Source of the DNA: Cupriavidus pauculus
Lineage (GTDB): Bacteria > Pseudomonadota > Gammaproteobacteria > Burkholderiales > Burkholderiaceae
Direction: 5' to 3'
Assembly (NCBI RefSeq): GCF_003854935.1
Contig: NZ_CP033969.1
Location: forward strand, 1,860,001-1,924,000
Length of the DNA stretch: 64,000 nt
The position numbers were made by a program, and so were the translations under genes. This document shows positions 48,546 through 59,488 of the stretch, in pieces; the first letter of the stretch is position 1, and each line of letters starts with the position of its first letter. The notes beneath the pieces were generated by a model that saw nothing but the letters and a program-made list of their open reading frames with translations, made no database searches and was not told the DNA's origin.

Positions 48546-48956
48546 ATGGCGGGACGCAAAGCATATGAGCCGACGGACGACTATCGCAAGCTGGTGAAGG
48601 CGATGGCGAGCTATGGCGTGCCGCACGAGGCAATTGCCACGCACGTTGTCAATCCGCAAACCAACAAGCCGCTTTCTGAGAAGACCCTGCGTCTGCATTA
48701 CCGTGCCGAACTGGATGCCGGTAGCGCGGCCTCGAAGGCCTTGGTGGCGCAAACCGTTTTCCGACATGCCACTGGCAAGGGTCCTGGCGCAGCTGCTGCG
48801 GCGATCTTCCTCGCAAAGGTTCGGCTCGGATGGAAGGAGCCGCCCCAGGGCGTCGAATTGACTGGCAAAGACGGCGGGCCGGTCGAGCAACACACCACCG
48901 TCGTCGATGAAAAAAAGGTCGCTGCCGCCCTCAGAAAGCTCGAAGACGAGTATTGA
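48546..48956 (+). CDS. terS: putative terminase small subunit
   Basis: 136 aa, basic start with an HTH-like segment ([20 protein letters not shown], then [13 protein letters not shown]) and an acidic C-terminus. Position directly before terL, overlapping it by 50 bases, and the HTH support the packaging recognition subunit. Confidence 0.75.
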   Translation: MAGRKAYEPTDDYRKLVKAMASYGVPHEAIATHVVNPQTNKPLSEKTLRLHYRAELDAGSAASKALVAQTVFRHATGKGPGAAAAAIFLAKVRLGWKEPPQGVELTGKDGGPVEQHTTVVDEKKVAAALRKLEDEY

Positions 48957-50457
48957 TCCGTCGCTCGAGCGCGCCGTCCTGAAGGCGAAGTGCGAGCGCG
49001 ATCACCTGTTTTTCAGCCGGTACTTCTTCAAGCATCGGCAGGGCATCAAGTTCCGCGTCAACTGGCACCACGTGCTGATCGCGGACACGGTGCAGCGTGT
49101 CATCGATGGCGAGCTGAAGAACGTCGTCATCAACGTCCCGCCCGGCTCGTCGAAAACCGAGCTCGTGGCGATCAACCTGATCGCCCGGGGCCTCGCGGTG
49201 AACCCGCGCGCGCGGTTCCTGCACATCTCGTATTCCGATGACCTGGCGCTGCTGAACAGCGAGACGGCGCGCGAGATCGTCCAGTCGGACGAGTTTCAGG
49301 CGCTGTGGCCGCTGTCCATCGCGCCGGATGCGAAGTCGAAGAAACGCTGGAACGTCATCGCCGACGGCAAGAAAGCCGGCGGTGTGTACGCGGTATCGCT
49401 GGGTGGCCAGATCACCGGCTTCCGCGCGGGCCACATGACCGATGGATGGCAGGGCGCCATCATCATCGACGACCCGCTGAAGGTCGAGGACGCGTACAGC
49501 AAGCCGAACCGCGACAAGGCGAACCGCAAGCTGCTGTCCACGGTGAAGAGCCGGAAGGCCAACCCGGACACGCCGATCATCGTGATCATGCAGCGGCTGG
49601 CCGAGGAAGACCCGACGGGCTTCATCAAGGCCGGCAAGGTGCCGGGCGACTGGGAATTCATCGAGATCCCGGCGCTGATCACCGACGCATACGTCGAGGC
49701 CCTGCCCGAGCGCGTCCGCGCGATGGTGGAGCTTGGCGAGAAGGACGAGGACGGCCGGTTCAGCTACTGGCCCTACAAGGAACCGCTCGACGATCTGCTG
49801 GCCAGCGAGAAGGCCGACCGGTACGTCTTCAGCGGGCAGTACATGCAGCGCCCCAGCCCTCTGGGCGGCGGCATCATCCGCAGTGCCAACTTCGGTCGAT
49901 ACACGGTGGCGCCCGAGCTGCACAAGCGGATCATCTATGCCGACACGGCGCAGAAGACCGCCGAGCGGAACGACTACAGCGTGCTGCAGTGCTGGGGGCA
50001 CGGGAAGAACGGCCGGATCTACCTGCTGGACCAGATCCGGGGGAAGTGGCCGGCGCCCGAGCTGCGCAAGAAGGCCATCGACTTCTGGAACAAGCACCTG
50101 CCGTACGAATTTCACTTCGGCGCGCCGCTCGTGAAGATGCGTGTCGAGGACAAGGCCAGCGGTACCGGCCTGATTCAGGACATCCAGGCGTCCGGAACCA
50201 TTCCGGTCGAGGGGATCGAGCGGCACCGCGACAAGCTGGTGCGCGTGATGGACGTGGTCAGCTACATCGACGCCGGGCTGGTGATGATCCCCGAGACAGC
50301 AGAGTGGGTGAGTGACTTCACGCAGGAATGCGACGCCTTCACCCCCGACGACACGCACGCACACGATGACCAGATCGACCCGATGGTGGACGCGATCAAC
50401 GACATGCTGGCCGGCGGCCGGTCGCTGGACATCTGGACCAAACTCGGACAGCAATGA
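48907..50457 (+). CDS. terL: terminase large subunit
   Basis: 516 aa. ATPase part with Walker-A-like [12 protein letters not shown], Walker [10 protein letters not shown], and the motor motif [10 protein letters not shown]; nuclease part with [16 protein letters not shown] and late Asp residues ([15 protein letters not shown]). Powers DNA packaging and cuts concatemers. GTG/ATG choice: first ATG at 48907 inside terS. Confidence 0.93.
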   Translation: MKKRSLPPSESSKTSIDPSLERAVLKAKCERDHLFFSRYFFKHRQGIKFRVNWHHVLIADTVQRVIDGELKNVVINVPPGSSKTELVAINLIARGLAVNPRARFLHISYSDDLALLNSETAREIVQSDEFQALWPLSIAPDAKSKKRWNVIADGKKAGGVYAVSLGGQITGFRAGHMTDGWQGAIIIDDPLKVEDAYSKPNRDKANRKLLSTVKSRKANPDTPIIVIMQRLAEEDPTGFIKAGKVPGDWEFIEIPALITDAYVEALPERVRAMVELGEKDEDGRFSYWPYKEPLDDLLASEKADRYVFSGQYMQRPSPLGGGIIRSANFGRYTVAPELHKRIIYADTAQKTAERNDYSVLQCWGHGKNGRIYLLDQIRGKWPAPELRKKAIDFWNKHLPYEFHFGAPLVKMRVEDKASGTGLIQDIQASGTIPVEGIERHRDKLVRVMDVVSYIDAGLVMIPETAEWVSDFTQECDAFTPDDTHAHDDQIDPMVDAINDMLAGGRSLDIWTKLGQQ

Positions 50458-52022
50458 ACCGTAATCAACGCAAAGCGCAGCAACGGGCGCATAAGGCCAA
50501 CGTGGCCGCGTCCGCGAACGCCAAGCGCTGGATGAGCGGCGACAGCTTCCAGAACTTTGAGGCGCGCGTCGGCCTGGGCACAAACAACCAGGCCAGCCAG
50601 TACAGCTACGGGTTCGACTTCATCAGCCGCAACCGCGTGCAGCTGGAGGCGATGTACCGGTCCAGCTGGGTGGTTGGCCAGGCCGTCGACGTGGTGGCCG
50701 AGGACATGACCCGCGCCGGTATCGAGATCGGCTCGGACCTGCCGCCCGACGACAAGGACCAGCTGAACGCCTCGATCGAGGACATGGCGCTGTGGGACCG
50801 CATCTGCGACACGATCAAGTGGGGGCGGCTGTACGGCGGTGCGCTGGCGGTGATGCTGATCGACGGGCAGAACCCATCGACGCCGCTCAATCCGGAATCG
50901 ATCAGCAAGGATCAGTTCAAGGGCCTGTTGGTGCTGGACCGGTGGATGGTCCAGCCGACGCTGGAGAACCTGGTCACCGAGCTGGGACCGGACTTGGGCA
51001 TGCCGAAGTACTACGACGTCGTGGCCGACAGCATGGCGCTGAAGAACCAGCGCATCCACTACAGCCGCGTGCTGCGCATCGATGGCGTGGACCTGCCGTA
51101 CTGGCAGAAGATCGCCGAGAACCTGTGGGGGCAGTCGGTCATCGAGCGGTTGATTGACCGCCTGGTTGCGTTCGATAGCACGACCATCGGTGCTGCGCAG
51201 CTGGTGTACAAGGCGCATCTGCGCACGCTGAAGGTCGACAAGCTGCGCGAGATCATCGCCATGGGCGGCCCGGCACTCGAAGCGCTGATCAAGAACGTCG
51301 ACATGATCCGGCGGTTCCAGTCGAACGAGGGGATGACGCTCGTCGATGCGGCCGACGACATGCAGACCGACACGTACCAGTTCTCAGGACTCGACAGCGT
51401 GCTGATGCAGTTCGGCCAGCAGCTATCGGGCGCGCTGCAAATTCCACTGGTGCGCCTGTTCGGGCAGTCGCCGGCCGGGTTGAATTCGTCGGGCGAGTCG
51501 GATCTGCGCACGTACTACGACAACGTCAACCAGCAGCAGGAAAGGCGCCTGCGCCGGCCCATGACCCGCCTGATCGACGTGCTGGGCCGATCCGTGCTCG
51601 GCCGGGCGCTGCCCCAGGGCTTCGCCTACAGCTTCCGCTCGCTGTGGCAGCTCTCCGACACCGAGAAGGCGCAGAACGCCAAGACGGTGACCGAGGCGGT
51701 CACGCAGGCCTACGACACTGACCTCATCGACAAGCCCACGGCGATGAAGGAACTGCGCCAATCGAGCCACAGCACCGGGGTGTACACCAGCATCACGGAC
51801 GAGGCGATCGAGGAAGCGGAAAACGAGCCGCCCCCGGCGCCGGACATGGAACTGCCTGATGTTGATGACCCGAACAACGGACCGGAAGCGCCGCCGCAAT
51901 CCCGTAAGGACCAGCGGACCGGAAAGGGTGTATCGGACGCAGCTCCGACAGGTCGCGCAGCAGGTGGGCGTGTTGGTAAATGGCTTTCCGCCTGGCGATC
52001 CCGGCGTTCTGCCGACGATTGA
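50454..52022 (+). CDS. portal protein (DUF1073 type)
   Basis: 522 aa. DUF1073/anti-CBASS-like portal family: [62 protein letters not shown]. Forms the packaging ring at the capsid vertex. ATGA overlap with terL. The C-terminal ~80 residues are acidic/basic low-complexity and overlap the next gene. Confidence 0.9.
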   Translation: MNRNQRKAQQRAHKANVAASANAKRWMSGDSFQNFEARVGLGTNNQASQYSYGFDFISRNRVQLEAMYRSSWVVGQAVDVVAEDMTRAGIEIGSDLPPDDKDQLNASIEDMALWDRICDTIKWGRLYGGALAVMLIDGQNPSTPLNPESISKDQFKGLLVLDRWMVQPTLENLVTELGPDLGMPKYYDVVADSMALKNQRIHYSRVLRIDGVDLPYWQKIAENLWGQSVIERLIDRLVAFDSTTIGAAQLVYKAHLRTLKVDKLREIIAMGGPALEALIKNVDMIRRFQSNEGMTLVDAADDMQTDTYQFSGLDSVLMQFGQQLSGALQIPLVRLFGQSPAGLNSSGESDLRTYYDNVNQQQERRLRRPMTRLIDVLGRSVLGRALPQGFAYSFRSLWQLSDTEKAQNAKTVTEAVTQAYDTDLIDKPTAMKELRQSSHSTGVYTSITDEAIEEAENEPPPAPDMELPDVDDPNNGPEAPPQSRKDQRTGKGVSDAAPTGRAAGGRVGKWLSAWRSRRSADD

Positions 52023-52605
52023 GCAGCTGCTGCAGCGGTATGCCGAGGCGCTGACGCCGTGGGCCGAGCGCACGGCGGCCGAGATGCTGACCGAGGTGAA
52101 CCGGCGGGATGAGTCCGCCTGGATGCAGAACGCGGCAGACCTGTCCCGCGCGCTGCGCCAAGAGATTCGGACGGCGCCCACCGGCGCCACCATGCAGGCC
52201 CTGATGGCCGAGCAGGTGACGCTGATCAAATCGATCCCGCTCGACGCCGCACAGCGAGTGCACAAGCTGACCATCGAAGGGATCGAGGACAGCACCAGGG
52301 CGTCGGAGATCGCGAAGGCCATCCGGGCGTCGGGCGAGGTGGCGAAGAGCCGCGCAGACCTTATCGCCCGGACTGAGGTGGCGCGCACGGCATCGACGCT
52401 GACCGAGGCACGCGCGCTGCATGTCGGGTCGCCCGGCTACTTCTGGCGGACCTCTGGCGATGGCGACGTGCGAGAGTCGCACCGCGAAATGGAAGGCAAG
52501 TTCGTGGCGTGGAATGACCCGCCGACGCTCGACGGGATGAAGGGCCACGCCGGCCAGTTCCCGAACTGCCGCTGCTACCCCGAGCCGGTGATTCCGGAGG
52601 ACTGA
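51859..52605 (+). CDS. minor head / head morphogenesis protein
   Basis: 248 aa (start 51859 or 51865), overlapping the portal gene by ~160 bases. The SPP1 gp7/Mu F-type domain is at the end: RADLIARTEVARTASTLTEA, SGDGDVRESHREMEGK, and FPNCRCYPEPV. A normal neighbour of the portal in this phage type. Confidence 0.87.
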   Translation: MLMTRTTDRKRRRNPVRTSGPERVYRTQLRQVAQQVGVLVNGFPPGDPGVLPTIEQLLQRYAEALTPWAERTAAEMLTEVNRRDESAWMQNAADLSRALRQEIRTAPTGATMQALMAEQVTLIKSIPLDAAQRVHKLTIEGIEDSTRASEIAKAIRASGEVAKSRADLIARTEVARTASTLTEARALHVGSPGYFWRTSGDGDVRESHREMEGKFVAWNDPPTLDGMKGHAGQFPNCRCYPEPVIPED

Positions 52606-52606
52606 C

Positions 52607-52714
52607 ATGGCCGCAACCGTCTCCACGGCGCTGATCGTCTGCGCGCTGATCATTTTCCCGACCGTCGCGGCCGGCCTTGTGATGGCCGTCTGCGAGATCC
52701 TGCTGGACCGCTGA
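52607..52714 (+). CDS. small membrane protein (35 aa)
   Basis: GGAGG 6 bases before the ATG; MAATVSTALIVCALIIFPTV and one membrane helix. Two bases from the next start, so coupled. Too short for usual gene finders. Function unknown. Confidence 0.55.
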   Translation: MAATVSTALIVCALIIFPTVAAGLVMAVCEILLDR

Positions 52715-52715
52715 C

Positions 52716-54029
52716 ATGCGTTTCTTCACCGTCCAAAAGCTCGGCCCGAAGCGGTCGCTGACGCCCGAAGGCTTCCTGCTGTGCGAGGAAGTGCCCGTCG
52801 CGCGGACTGGCGAGATGCTGTACGGGCCCGGCGAGGTGCCTGTCGAGCCTGGCCCCGATGGCCTGATCCGCATCAGCCGGACGGCAGAAGAAGTGTTCCG
52901 CGATGCGACCCAGGCGAGCTGCATGGGCAAGGACGTTACGCTCGATCATCCCGACGACTTCGTGCAGCCGTCCAATTTCGCCATGCTTACCCAGGGCGTG
53001 ATGCTGAACCCGCGCCGCGGCACAGGTCTGGCCGATGACCTGTTGGTGGCAGACCTGCTGATCAAGCATCCCGCGTCGATCAAGGCGGTGCAGGAAGACG
53101 AGATCGAAGAAGTCAGCCTCGGCTATGAGGCGGACTACGAACAGGTATCACCCGGCCGCGGGGTACAGCGGAACATCGTTGTCAACCACGTAGCCCTCGT
53201 CGAGCGCGGCCGGTGTGGCCCGCGCTGCGCGATCGGCGATAAGGAACCCGAAGATATGAAAACTTTCGACAGCAAGCCCAAGGGCAAGCGCAGCTTCGCC
53301 GACCGTATCCGCGCGGCCTTCATGGCCAAGGATGCCGAGGCCGCTGAAGAGCTGGCCAACGAGGCCGAGGCCATGGACGAAGAATCCGAGGCCGAACGCG
53401 AAGCCCGCGAGGCGAAGGAAAAGGAAGCCAAGACGGGCGATGCCCTGGGCCAGATCCTGAAGACCGTCAAGGCTCTGGATTCCCGCCTGGCCAAGATCGA
53501 GGCCCGCGACGAGGAATCCGAGGAAGAGCGCAAGGCGCGTGAAGCCAAGGAAAAGGAAGGGAAGACCGGCGACGACGGCGACCTGACGAATGTCGAGACG
53601 GCCGGCAAGCTGAACCAGGCCGAAGTCGACCTGTACACCGGCGACGCGGCGGCCAGCATCCCCTCGCGCGCCGAGATCCTGTCCCCGGGCATCAAGCTTC
53701 CCACGCTGGACAGCAAGATGGCCACGGCCGACCGGGCCGCCGCGCTGTGCAAGTGCCAGCGCAAGGCGCTCGACCTGGCGTTCCAGACCGACGCAGGCAA
53801 GGCCGCCATCGCACCGTTCGTGGGCGGCATGACGGCGGATTTCGAAAGGCTGCCCGCTGCGCTTGTGCATGCCGCGTTCATGGGCGCCAGCGAGCTGGTG
53901 AAGGCCCAGAACAACAGTAAGTCGCACAGCCAGGCGGTCACCACCAAGGACTTTGGCAAGGCCCGCACCGTCGCCGACATCAACGCGGCCAACCGCAAAT
54001 TTTGGGACCGCCAAGGTTCCGCCAACTAA
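52716..54029 (+). CDS. DUF2213 prohead protease-scaffold protein
   Basis: 437 aa. Residues ~1-180 are DUF2213-like: KDVTLDHPDDFVQPSNF, IEEVSLGYEADYE and NHVALVERGRCG, with the His/Ser set of a prohead-type protease. Residues ~200-290 are a highly charged coiled coil (EEESEEERKAREAKEKE), typical of scaffold; the tail is helical. Probably cuts itself during head maturation. Confidence 0.83.
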   Translation: MRFFTVQKLGPKRSLTPEGFLLCEEVPVARTGEMLYGPGEVPVEPGPDGLIRISRTAEEVFRDATQASCMGKDVTLDHPDDFVQPSNFAMLTQGVMLNPRRGTGLADDLLVADLLIKHPASIKAVQEDEIEEVSLGYEADYEQVSPGRGVQRNIVVNHVALVERGRCGPRCAIGDKEPEDMKTFDSKPKGKRSFADRIRAAFMAKDAEAAEELANEAEAMDEESEAEREAREAKEKEAKTGDALGQILKTVKALDSRLAKIEARDEESEEERKAREAKEKEGKTGDDGDLTNVETAGKLNQAEVDLYTGDAAASIPSRAEILSPGIKLPTLDSKMATADRAAALCKCQRKALDLAFQTDAGKAAIAPFVGGMTADFERLPAALVHAAFMGASELVKAQNNSKSHSQAVTTKDFGKARTVADINAANRKFWDRQGSAN

Positions 54030-54042
54030 GGGAGTCCCGCAA

Positions 54043-54537
54043 ATGGGCAACGCAATCCTGTATCGCATGGCCTCGGGCATCCCGGGGGACATCTCGCGCC
54101 AGTCGCAGGCGACGGTCGAATCGATCGCGCTGAACTCGGCATCGCCGTTCGCCGGCTACGGTTTGTTCGGCAAGATCGTCAACGGCAAGTTTGTGCCGGT
54201 CGGCGCTGGCGACACGGCGACGGCAGCGTACGGCCTGCTGGTGCGTCCGTTCCCGACCACCGGTGGTGCCGCGTCGGACCCGCTGGGCACCGCTACGCCG
54301 CCTGCAAGCGGCATCGGCGACGTTATGCGCCGCGGCTACATGACGGTGAAGAACAATGCCGGCACGCCTGCGCTGAATGGCCAGGTCTATGTCCGCGTGG
54401 CCGCTGCTGCTGCCGGCAAGCCCATCGGCGGCATCGAGGCGGCAGCGGACAGCACCAACACGATCGCCATTACCGGCGCCATCTTCACCAACGCCGGCGA
54501 TGCCAATGGCAACGTCGAGATTGCGTACAACATCTAA
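54043..54537 (+). CDS. capsid cement/decoration protein
   Basis: 164 aa, GGGAG before the ATG at 54043. Beta-rich, Gly/Ala/Thr-rich with MRRGYMTVKNNAGTPALNGQ; matches the structural cement proteins (Gp24 type) that stand before major capsid genes in such phages. Confidence 0.75.
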   Translation: MGNAILYRMASGIPGDISRQSQATVESIALNSASPFAGYGLFGKIVNGKFVPVGAGDTATAAYGLLVRPFPTTGGAASDPLGTATPPASGIGDVMRRGYMTVKNNAGTPALNGQVYVRVAAAAAGKPIGGIEAAADSTNTIAITGAIFTNAGDANGNVEIAYNI

Positions 54538-54550
54538 GGGGTCACCCAGA

Positions 54551-55588
54551 ATGAGCAAAATCATCCTCCCGCGCATGGCCGCGGCGGCTGCGATCGCCAC
54601 GGTCAATGCCCCGGCCGTCATCCGCGCCCGCACGCGCGACAGCATGCTGACGTTCGACAACCGGACGATCGACAGCACCGGCGCGTTCCTGATCGGTGAG
54701 CTGGAACGCCTGGATCAAACGCTGCACGGCCCGCTGGCGTCGGTCACCTGGTCGCGCGACATCGATCTCCGCGAGGACGTGTCCATCGCCGATGAAACGT
54801 CGTCGTTCACGAACTCCAGCTTCGCTGCAGCCGGCGGCCCGTCGCCCACTGGAAAGTCGTGGATCGGCAAGGACGCATCCGCCATCGCCGGCATCGCGCT
54901 GGACATCGGCAAGACTGGCAATCCGCTGACCCTGTGGGGCATGCAGATCGGCTGGACCATTCCCGAGCTGGAATCGGCCCAGAAGCTCGGCCGCCCGGTG
55001 GACCAGCAGAAGTTCACCGGCATGCAACTCAAGCACAACATGGACGTCGACGAGCAGGTCTACATCGGCGACAGCGTGCTCGGTGTTACCGGCCTGGTGA
55101 ACAACGCCGCCGTGACCAACGTTTCGAACGCCGCCACCGGCAGCTGGGCCACGGCGACGCCGGACCAGATCCTGGCCGACGTCAACGAAGAGCTGACCAG
55201 CGCCTGGGCGGCGTCCGGCTATGCCGTGTGCCCGTCCGAGCTGCGCCTGCCGCCCGCAAAGTTCGGTCTGATCGTCAGCAAGAAGGTCAGCGACGCTGGC
55301 AACATCAGCGTGCTGGAGTACCTGAAGCAGAACACCATCTCGAACTCGATCAACGGCCGTCCGCTGAACATCCAGCCGTTGAAGTGGCTGTACCAGCGCG
55401 GCGCGGCCAATGCCGACCGCATGATGGTGTACACCAAAGAACAGGACAAGGTCCGGTTCCCCATGGTGCCGCTGCAGCGCACGCCGCTCGAGTACCGCGA
55501 CATCCGCCAGCTGACGACCTACTTCGGTCGCCTGGGCGTGGTCGAGGTGGTCTACCCCGAGCTGATCGCATACCGCGACGGCATCTAA
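54551..55588 (+). CDS. major capsid protein (DUF2184 type)
   Basis: 345 aa from the ATG at 54551. Sequence pattern of DUF2184 capsids: FDNRTIDSTGAFLIGELERL, VTWSRDIDLREDVSIADE, and RTPLEYRDIRQLTTYFGRLG near the end. HK97-like fold expected. Confidence 0.87.
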   Translation: MSKIILPRMAAAAAIATVNAPAVIRARTRDSMLTFDNRTIDSTGAFLIGELERLDQTLHGPLASVTWSRDIDLREDVSIADETSSFTNSSFAAAGGPSPTGKSWIGKDASAIAGIALDIGKTGNPLTLWGMQIGWTIPELESAQKLGRPVDQQKFTGMQLKHNMDVDEQVYIGDSVLGVTGLVNNAAVTNVSNAATGSWATATPDQILADVNEELTSAWAASGYAVCPSELRLPPAKFGLIVSKKVSDAGNISVLEYLKQNTISNSINGRPLNIQPLKWLYQRGAANADRMMVYTKEQDKVRFPMVPLQRTPLEYRDIRQLTTYFGRLGVVEVVYPELIAYRDGI

Positions 55589-55600
55589 TCGGAGAGCGAC

Positions 55601-56029
55601 ATGCCCACCACCAAATACGTCAAGAAGGCGTTCACCCTCCAGCACGACGGCGAGAAGCACGACTTTGCCGTCGGCGAGGTGCTGCCGGCCAAGTTCCACG
55701 ACCACTGGTACGCGCAGGCGCATACCAGCGACCAGCCGGTGGCGGCCGATGCTGGCGCGGCGGCCGACGAGCTGCTGGTCGAGCTGGAAGCGAAGGCCAA
55801 GGAGCTGGCCGAGCGCGAACAGGCGCTGAAGGATAGCCAGGGCATTCTGCAGACTATCCGGGAAGAGCAGGATGCCAAGGCTCGGGCGCTCGCCGAGCGC
55901 GAGAAGGCTACCGACCAGCGCGAAGCCGACCTGAACGCCCGTGCCGAGGCGCTGGACGGCCGCGAGGTGGCCATCGCCGAGCGCGAGAAGACCGCCGACG
56001 CGGCAGCCAAGCAGTCCGGCAAGAAGTAA
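55601..56029 (+). CDS. coiled-coil head protein, unknown
   Basis: 142 aa. The first ~40 residues are a small beta domain (KYVKKAFTLQHDGEKHDFAV); residues ~60-135 form a charged coiled coil (ELAEREQALKDSQG, DGREVAIAEREK). It stands between capsid and head-completion genes; role unknown. Confidence 0.7.
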   Translation: MPTTKYVKKAFTLQHDGEKHDFAVGEVLPAKFHDHWYAQAHTSDQPVAADAGAAADELLVELEAKAKELAEREQALKDSQGILQTIREEQDAKARALAEREKATDQREADLNARAEALDGREVAIAEREKTADAAAKQSGKK

Positions 56030-56069
56030 CGGGGTATGATGCCTCGCGAGGGGCATCAGCCGACCACCT

Positions 56070-56453
56070 ATGACGCCAGAACAGTTCAGAACCGATTTTC
56101 CGGAATTCGCCGACACGACGAAGTACTCGGACGCGTCGATCGCGTTTCAGCTGACCATCGCGACGTCACTGGTGAACCCCTGCCGATGGGGCGTGCTGAC
56201 CGATCAGGGCATTGAGCTTTGCGCGGCGCACTTCCTCGTTCTCGCGCGACGGGACGAGGCAACTGCCGAAGTCGGCGGCATCCCGGGCCAGGTCACTGGC
56301 CCACAATCTTCCAAAGCAGTCGATAAGGTCAGCGCCAGCTACGACACGGGCGCGGCGACCATTGACGACGCTGGTATGTGGAACCTGACGACATACGGTG
56401 TTCGGTTCCTCACTCTCGCCAGAATGATGGGCGCAGGCGGCATGCAGCTGTAG
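56070..56453 (+). CDS. head-tail connector, DUF4054
   Basis: 127 aa. TPEQFRTDFPEFADTTKYSD at the start and TTYGVRFLTLARMMGAGG at the end are typical of DUF4054, a head-completion/adaptor family. Confidence 0.85.
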   Translation: MTPEQFRTDFPEFADTTKYSDASIAFQLTIATSLVNPCRWGVLTDQGIELCAAHFLVLARRDEATAEVGGIPGQVTGPQSSKAVDKVSASYDTGAATIDDAGMWNLTTYGVRFLTLARMMGAGGMQL

Positions 56454-56481
56454 TCGCGCCGCCCCATCGGGAGCATCCCCT

Positions 56482-57018
56482 ATGGGCTTCATCAAGACGG
56501 ACCGTCTCAAGGACGTCCTGCAGTCGATCAGCGGACTGGTCGACAAACAGGTGCTGGTGGGGATTCCAGACAGCACCGCGGGCCGAAAAGACGAAGGCGC
56601 GCCGCTCAGCAACGCGGAAATCGGGTACATCCAGGAGAACGGGGCGCCGGAGATCAACCTGCCGGCGCGTCCCCACCTCGTGCCAGGCGTCGCCGCCGCT
56701 CAGCCGAAGACCTTGCCGCAGTTGCAGAAGGGTGTCGAGGCGGCACTGGACGGCGATCTTGACGGTGCCAAGCGGCGCATGAGCATGGCTGGCCTGGCTG
56801 CCCAGTCCTCGGTTCGCGCGCTGATCAACAGCGGCATCGGCCCGGCGCTGAGCGACGCCACGCTGCGCAACCGAGCCCGGCGCGGCAGGAAGGGCGCGAA
56901 GGAAGAGTTGGCGTCCCGCGAAGCCGGGCAGCAGCCCAGCACCGAGCTGGCCAAGCCGCTGGTAGACACTGCGCAATACCGCAACTCGATCACCTACGTG
57001 CTTCGCAAAAGGAAGTGA
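56482..57018 (+). CDS. HK97 gp10-like head-tail protein
   Basis: 178 aa. VLVGIPDSTAGRKDEG, NAEIGYIQENGAPEINLPAR and a C-terminal LVDTAQYRNSITYVLRKRK: the pattern of gp10-like tail-completion proteins. Confidence 0.75.
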   Translation: MGFIKTDRLKDVLQSISGLVDKQVLVGIPDSTAGRKDEGAPLSNAEIGYIQENGAPEINLPARPHLVPGVAAAQPKTLPQLQKGVEAALDGDLDGAKRRMSMAGLAAQSSVRALINSGIGPALSDATLRNRARRGRKGAKEELASREAGQQPSTELAKPLVDTAQYRNSITYVLRKRK

Positions 57019-57021
57019 CCC

Positions 57022-57393
57022 ATGGCACTACTCGACGTCGTCGACGTGCTGCTCGATCCGGATTTCATGGACACCGGCCTGGTGTGCAACCGGCTGGCGC
57101 AGACAGTCGACGGGCACGGCCGCGCGCAGAACACGCCGTCGGCTACGACCTTCGCCGCGGTGGTCACCAGCGACAAGGGCGACATCCTGCAGCGCGGTTC
57201 CGACGGTAGCCTGATCACCGGCTCGATCACGCTGCATACGCCGTTCCGGCTGATTGACGGCAGCCCCGGTCAGGACGCCGACGAGGTGATCTGGCAGGGC
57301 CGGACCTACACCGTGGTCAGCGTCAACGACTACAGCCATTTCGGACGGGGCTTCGTGGCCGCTGTCTGTGATCTGAAACCGCTTTCGGGGTAA
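57022..57393 (+). CDS. head-tail joining protein (unassigned)
   Basis: 123 aa, beta-rich. Its place between gp10-like and neck genes suggests a connector or tail-completion role. No family named with certainty. Confidence 0.65.
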   Translation: MALLDVVDVLLDPDFMDTGLVCNRLAQTVDGHGRAQNTPSATTFAAVVTSDKGDILQRGSDGSLITGSITLHTPFRLIDGSPGQDADEVIWQGRTYTVVSVNDYSHFGRGFVAAVCDLKPLSG

Positions 57394-57396
57394 TCC

Positions 57397-57987
57397 ATGG
57401 CAAACACCAGCGCCACCGGCGGCTACCTTGTGCCGACGGCGCCGGTGCCGCTCGAAGACGACGCGCTCGACGATCTGCTGCAGGAACTGGTTGCTGGCGT
57501 GACTGGCCTGCCCGGCGCCATGGTGCGCCCGCGCTGGCAGACGACGGTGCCGAAGCATCCAGAGCCGTCCGAGAACTGGTGTGCCATAGGCGTCAACAGG
57601 CAGGCGAACGATGCCAGCCCGGCCATCCAGCATGACGGGGACGGAGACGGCAGCGACGATTACATCCGGCACCAGGAGATTGACCTGCTGTGCTCGTTCT
57701 ACGGGCCAGCGGGAAAGGGATACGCCCAGCGCCTCGCTGACGGCATGTCCATACCCCAGAACAGCGAGCAGCTGGCGCTCAGCGGCATGAAGTTCGTGAG
57801 AGCGAGCGACATCCAGCCCGCGCCGGCGCTCATCAACCAGCAGTGGAATCGGCGATACGACCTGACGCTGACCCTGCGCCGCAAGATCACCCGGACCTAT
57901 CCGGTCCTCAACCTGTTGTCCGCCGAAGTGCAAAGCACCACCGACTCGGTGCCGCCGGTGGCCGCGACGACCAACATTCACCAGTAG
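57397..57987 (+). CDS. neck/tail terminator protein (LIC_12616 type)
   Basis: 196 aa. [33 protein letters not shown] and [20 protein letters not shown] resemble the LIC_12616 family at the neck of contractile-tail phages. Confidence 0.75.
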   Translation: MANTSATGGYLVPTAPVPLEDDALDDLLQELVAGVTGLPGAMVRPRWQTTVPKHPEPSENWCAIGVNRQANDASPAIQHDGDGDGSDDYIRHQEIDLLCSFYGPAGKGYAQRLADGMSIPQNSEQLALSGMKFVRASDIQPAPALINQQWNRRYDLTLTLRRKITRTYPVLNLLSAEVQSTTDSVPPVAATTNIHQ

Positions 57988-57997
57988 AGGGATGACC

Positions 57998-59473
57998 ATG
58001 CCCAACGGACTGCCGGTTTCGCGGCTGATCAACGTCACCATCAACATGTCGCCGCTGGCGGCACAGGGCGCCAACCTGAATACGGAGCTGATCCTGGGCG
58101 CATCGGCGGTAATCGACACCAACGAGCGCATGCGCGCTTACGGCACCATCGATGCCGTGGGCAGCGATTTCGGAAACACTGCGCCGGAATATCTGGCCGC
58201 GTTGCTGTACTTTCAGCAGACGCCCCAGCCGTCCCAACTCTATATCGGCCGATGGGCAAAGACGGCCACATCCGGCTCGCTCCGCGGCGCGGCGCTGTCC
58301 GCCGCCCAGAAGGACATCACGGTGTGGAAGGCGGTCACTGCCGGCTCGTTCAAGATCACGGTGGACGCAACGGTCAAAACCTTGTCCGCCTTGGATTTCT
58401 CGGGCGTGACCAACCTGAACGGCGTGGCCACGATTATCCAGACCGCGCTGGCGGGTGCCGGCTTCGTCTGGAACGGGTCGCAGTTCGTTGCGACCTCACC
58501 AACCACGGGCACCAGCTCGAAGATCAGCTACGCCACGCCGACCGGCTCGGGCACCGACATTTCGACCATGCTGGGGATGACCAGTGCGCTGGCTTCGGCG
58601 CCGGTGGATGGCATCGTCGCGGAGTCGCCCGACACGTGCGTGAACATCTTCCTGGACCGCTTCGCCAACAAGTTCCTGGGCATCCAGTTCGCCGACACGT
58701 CGCTGACCAATGATCAGCACGTGGCCGTGGCGGACCTGATCGAGGCCGATCAGCGCCACATCTACGGTGCGACGACGCGGGAACCGCAGGCTCTCGACGG
58801 AACGGCGACCACCGATCTGCTGTCGCGCTTCAAGGCAAAGAGCTACAAGTACTCGTTCGCCCAGTATTCGAGCAACAGCCCTTACGCTGCCGCGTCGCTG
58901 TTCGGCCGCCTGCTGACGACGAACTTCAACGCCAACAACACGACGATCACCCTGATGTACAAGCAGGAACCCGGCATCGTTCCGGAGACCCTGTCGAGCA
59001 CTCAAGCCAATGTGCTGCAGGACAAACGCGGCAACGTGTTCGTCGAGTACGACAACGACACGGCCATCGTGCAATACGGCGTGACGCCGAGCGGCATTTT
59101 TATCGACTCGGTCTACAACTCGATCTGGTTCCGCAACCGCATCCAGACCGATGTGTACAACCTGCTGTACCAGAGCACGACGAAGATCCCGCAAACCGAT
59201 GGCGGGAACGCGCTGATCGCCACGGCCATCGAGGGCGCGTGCGCGGCTGCCGTGAACAACGGCTACCTGGCCCCGGGCGTATGGAACTCCGCCGGCTTCG
59301 GTGCGCTGAAGCAGGGCGACACCCTGGCTAAGGGCTACTACGTCTACACGCCGCCGATTGCGCTGCAGTCGCAGGCCGACCGGGAAGCACGCAAGTCGGT
59401 GTCGTTCCAGGTAGCGGCGAAAGAAGCCGGCGCCATCCACAGCGTTGACATCCTGGTCAACGTGAACCGCTGA
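57998..59473 (+). CDS. tail sheath-like protein (DUF3383)
   Basis: 491 aa from the second ATG at 57998, as GAGGG is well placed only for that one. DUF3383 family: [35 protein letters not shown], a central TDVYNLLYQ and the C-terminal [20 protein letters not shown]. The family takes the sheath place in many myoviruses, so the tail should be contractile. Confidence 0.87.
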   Translation: MPNGLPVSRLINVTINMSPLAAQGANLNTELILGASAVIDTNERMRAYGTIDAVGSDFGNTAPEYLAALLYFQQTPQPSQLYIGRWAKTATSGSLRGAALSAAQKDITVWKAVTAGSFKITVDATVKTLSALDFSGVTNLNGVATIIQTALAGAGFVWNGSQFVATSPTTGTSSKISYATPTGSGTDISTMLGMTSALASAPVDGIVAESPDTCVNIFLDRFANKFLGIQFADTSLTNDQHVAVADLIEADQRHIYGATTREPQALDGTATTDLLSRFKAKSYKYSFAQYSSNSPYAAASLFGRLLTTNFNANNTTITLMYKQEPGIVPETLSSTQANVLQDKRGNVFVEYDNDTAIVQYGVTPSGIFIDSVYNSIWFRNRIQTDVYNLLYQSTTKIPQTDGGNALIATAIEGACAAAVNNGYLAPGVWNSAGFGALKQGDTLAKGYYVYTPPIALQSQADREARKSVSFQVAAKEAGAIHSVDILVNVNR

Positions 59474-59488
59474 TAGGGGAAAGAAGCC

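Noticed and set aside
57998-59473. Siphovirus tail
   Set aside because: Sheath-like DUF3383 and DUF3277 tube genes are both present, which fits a contractile tail better.
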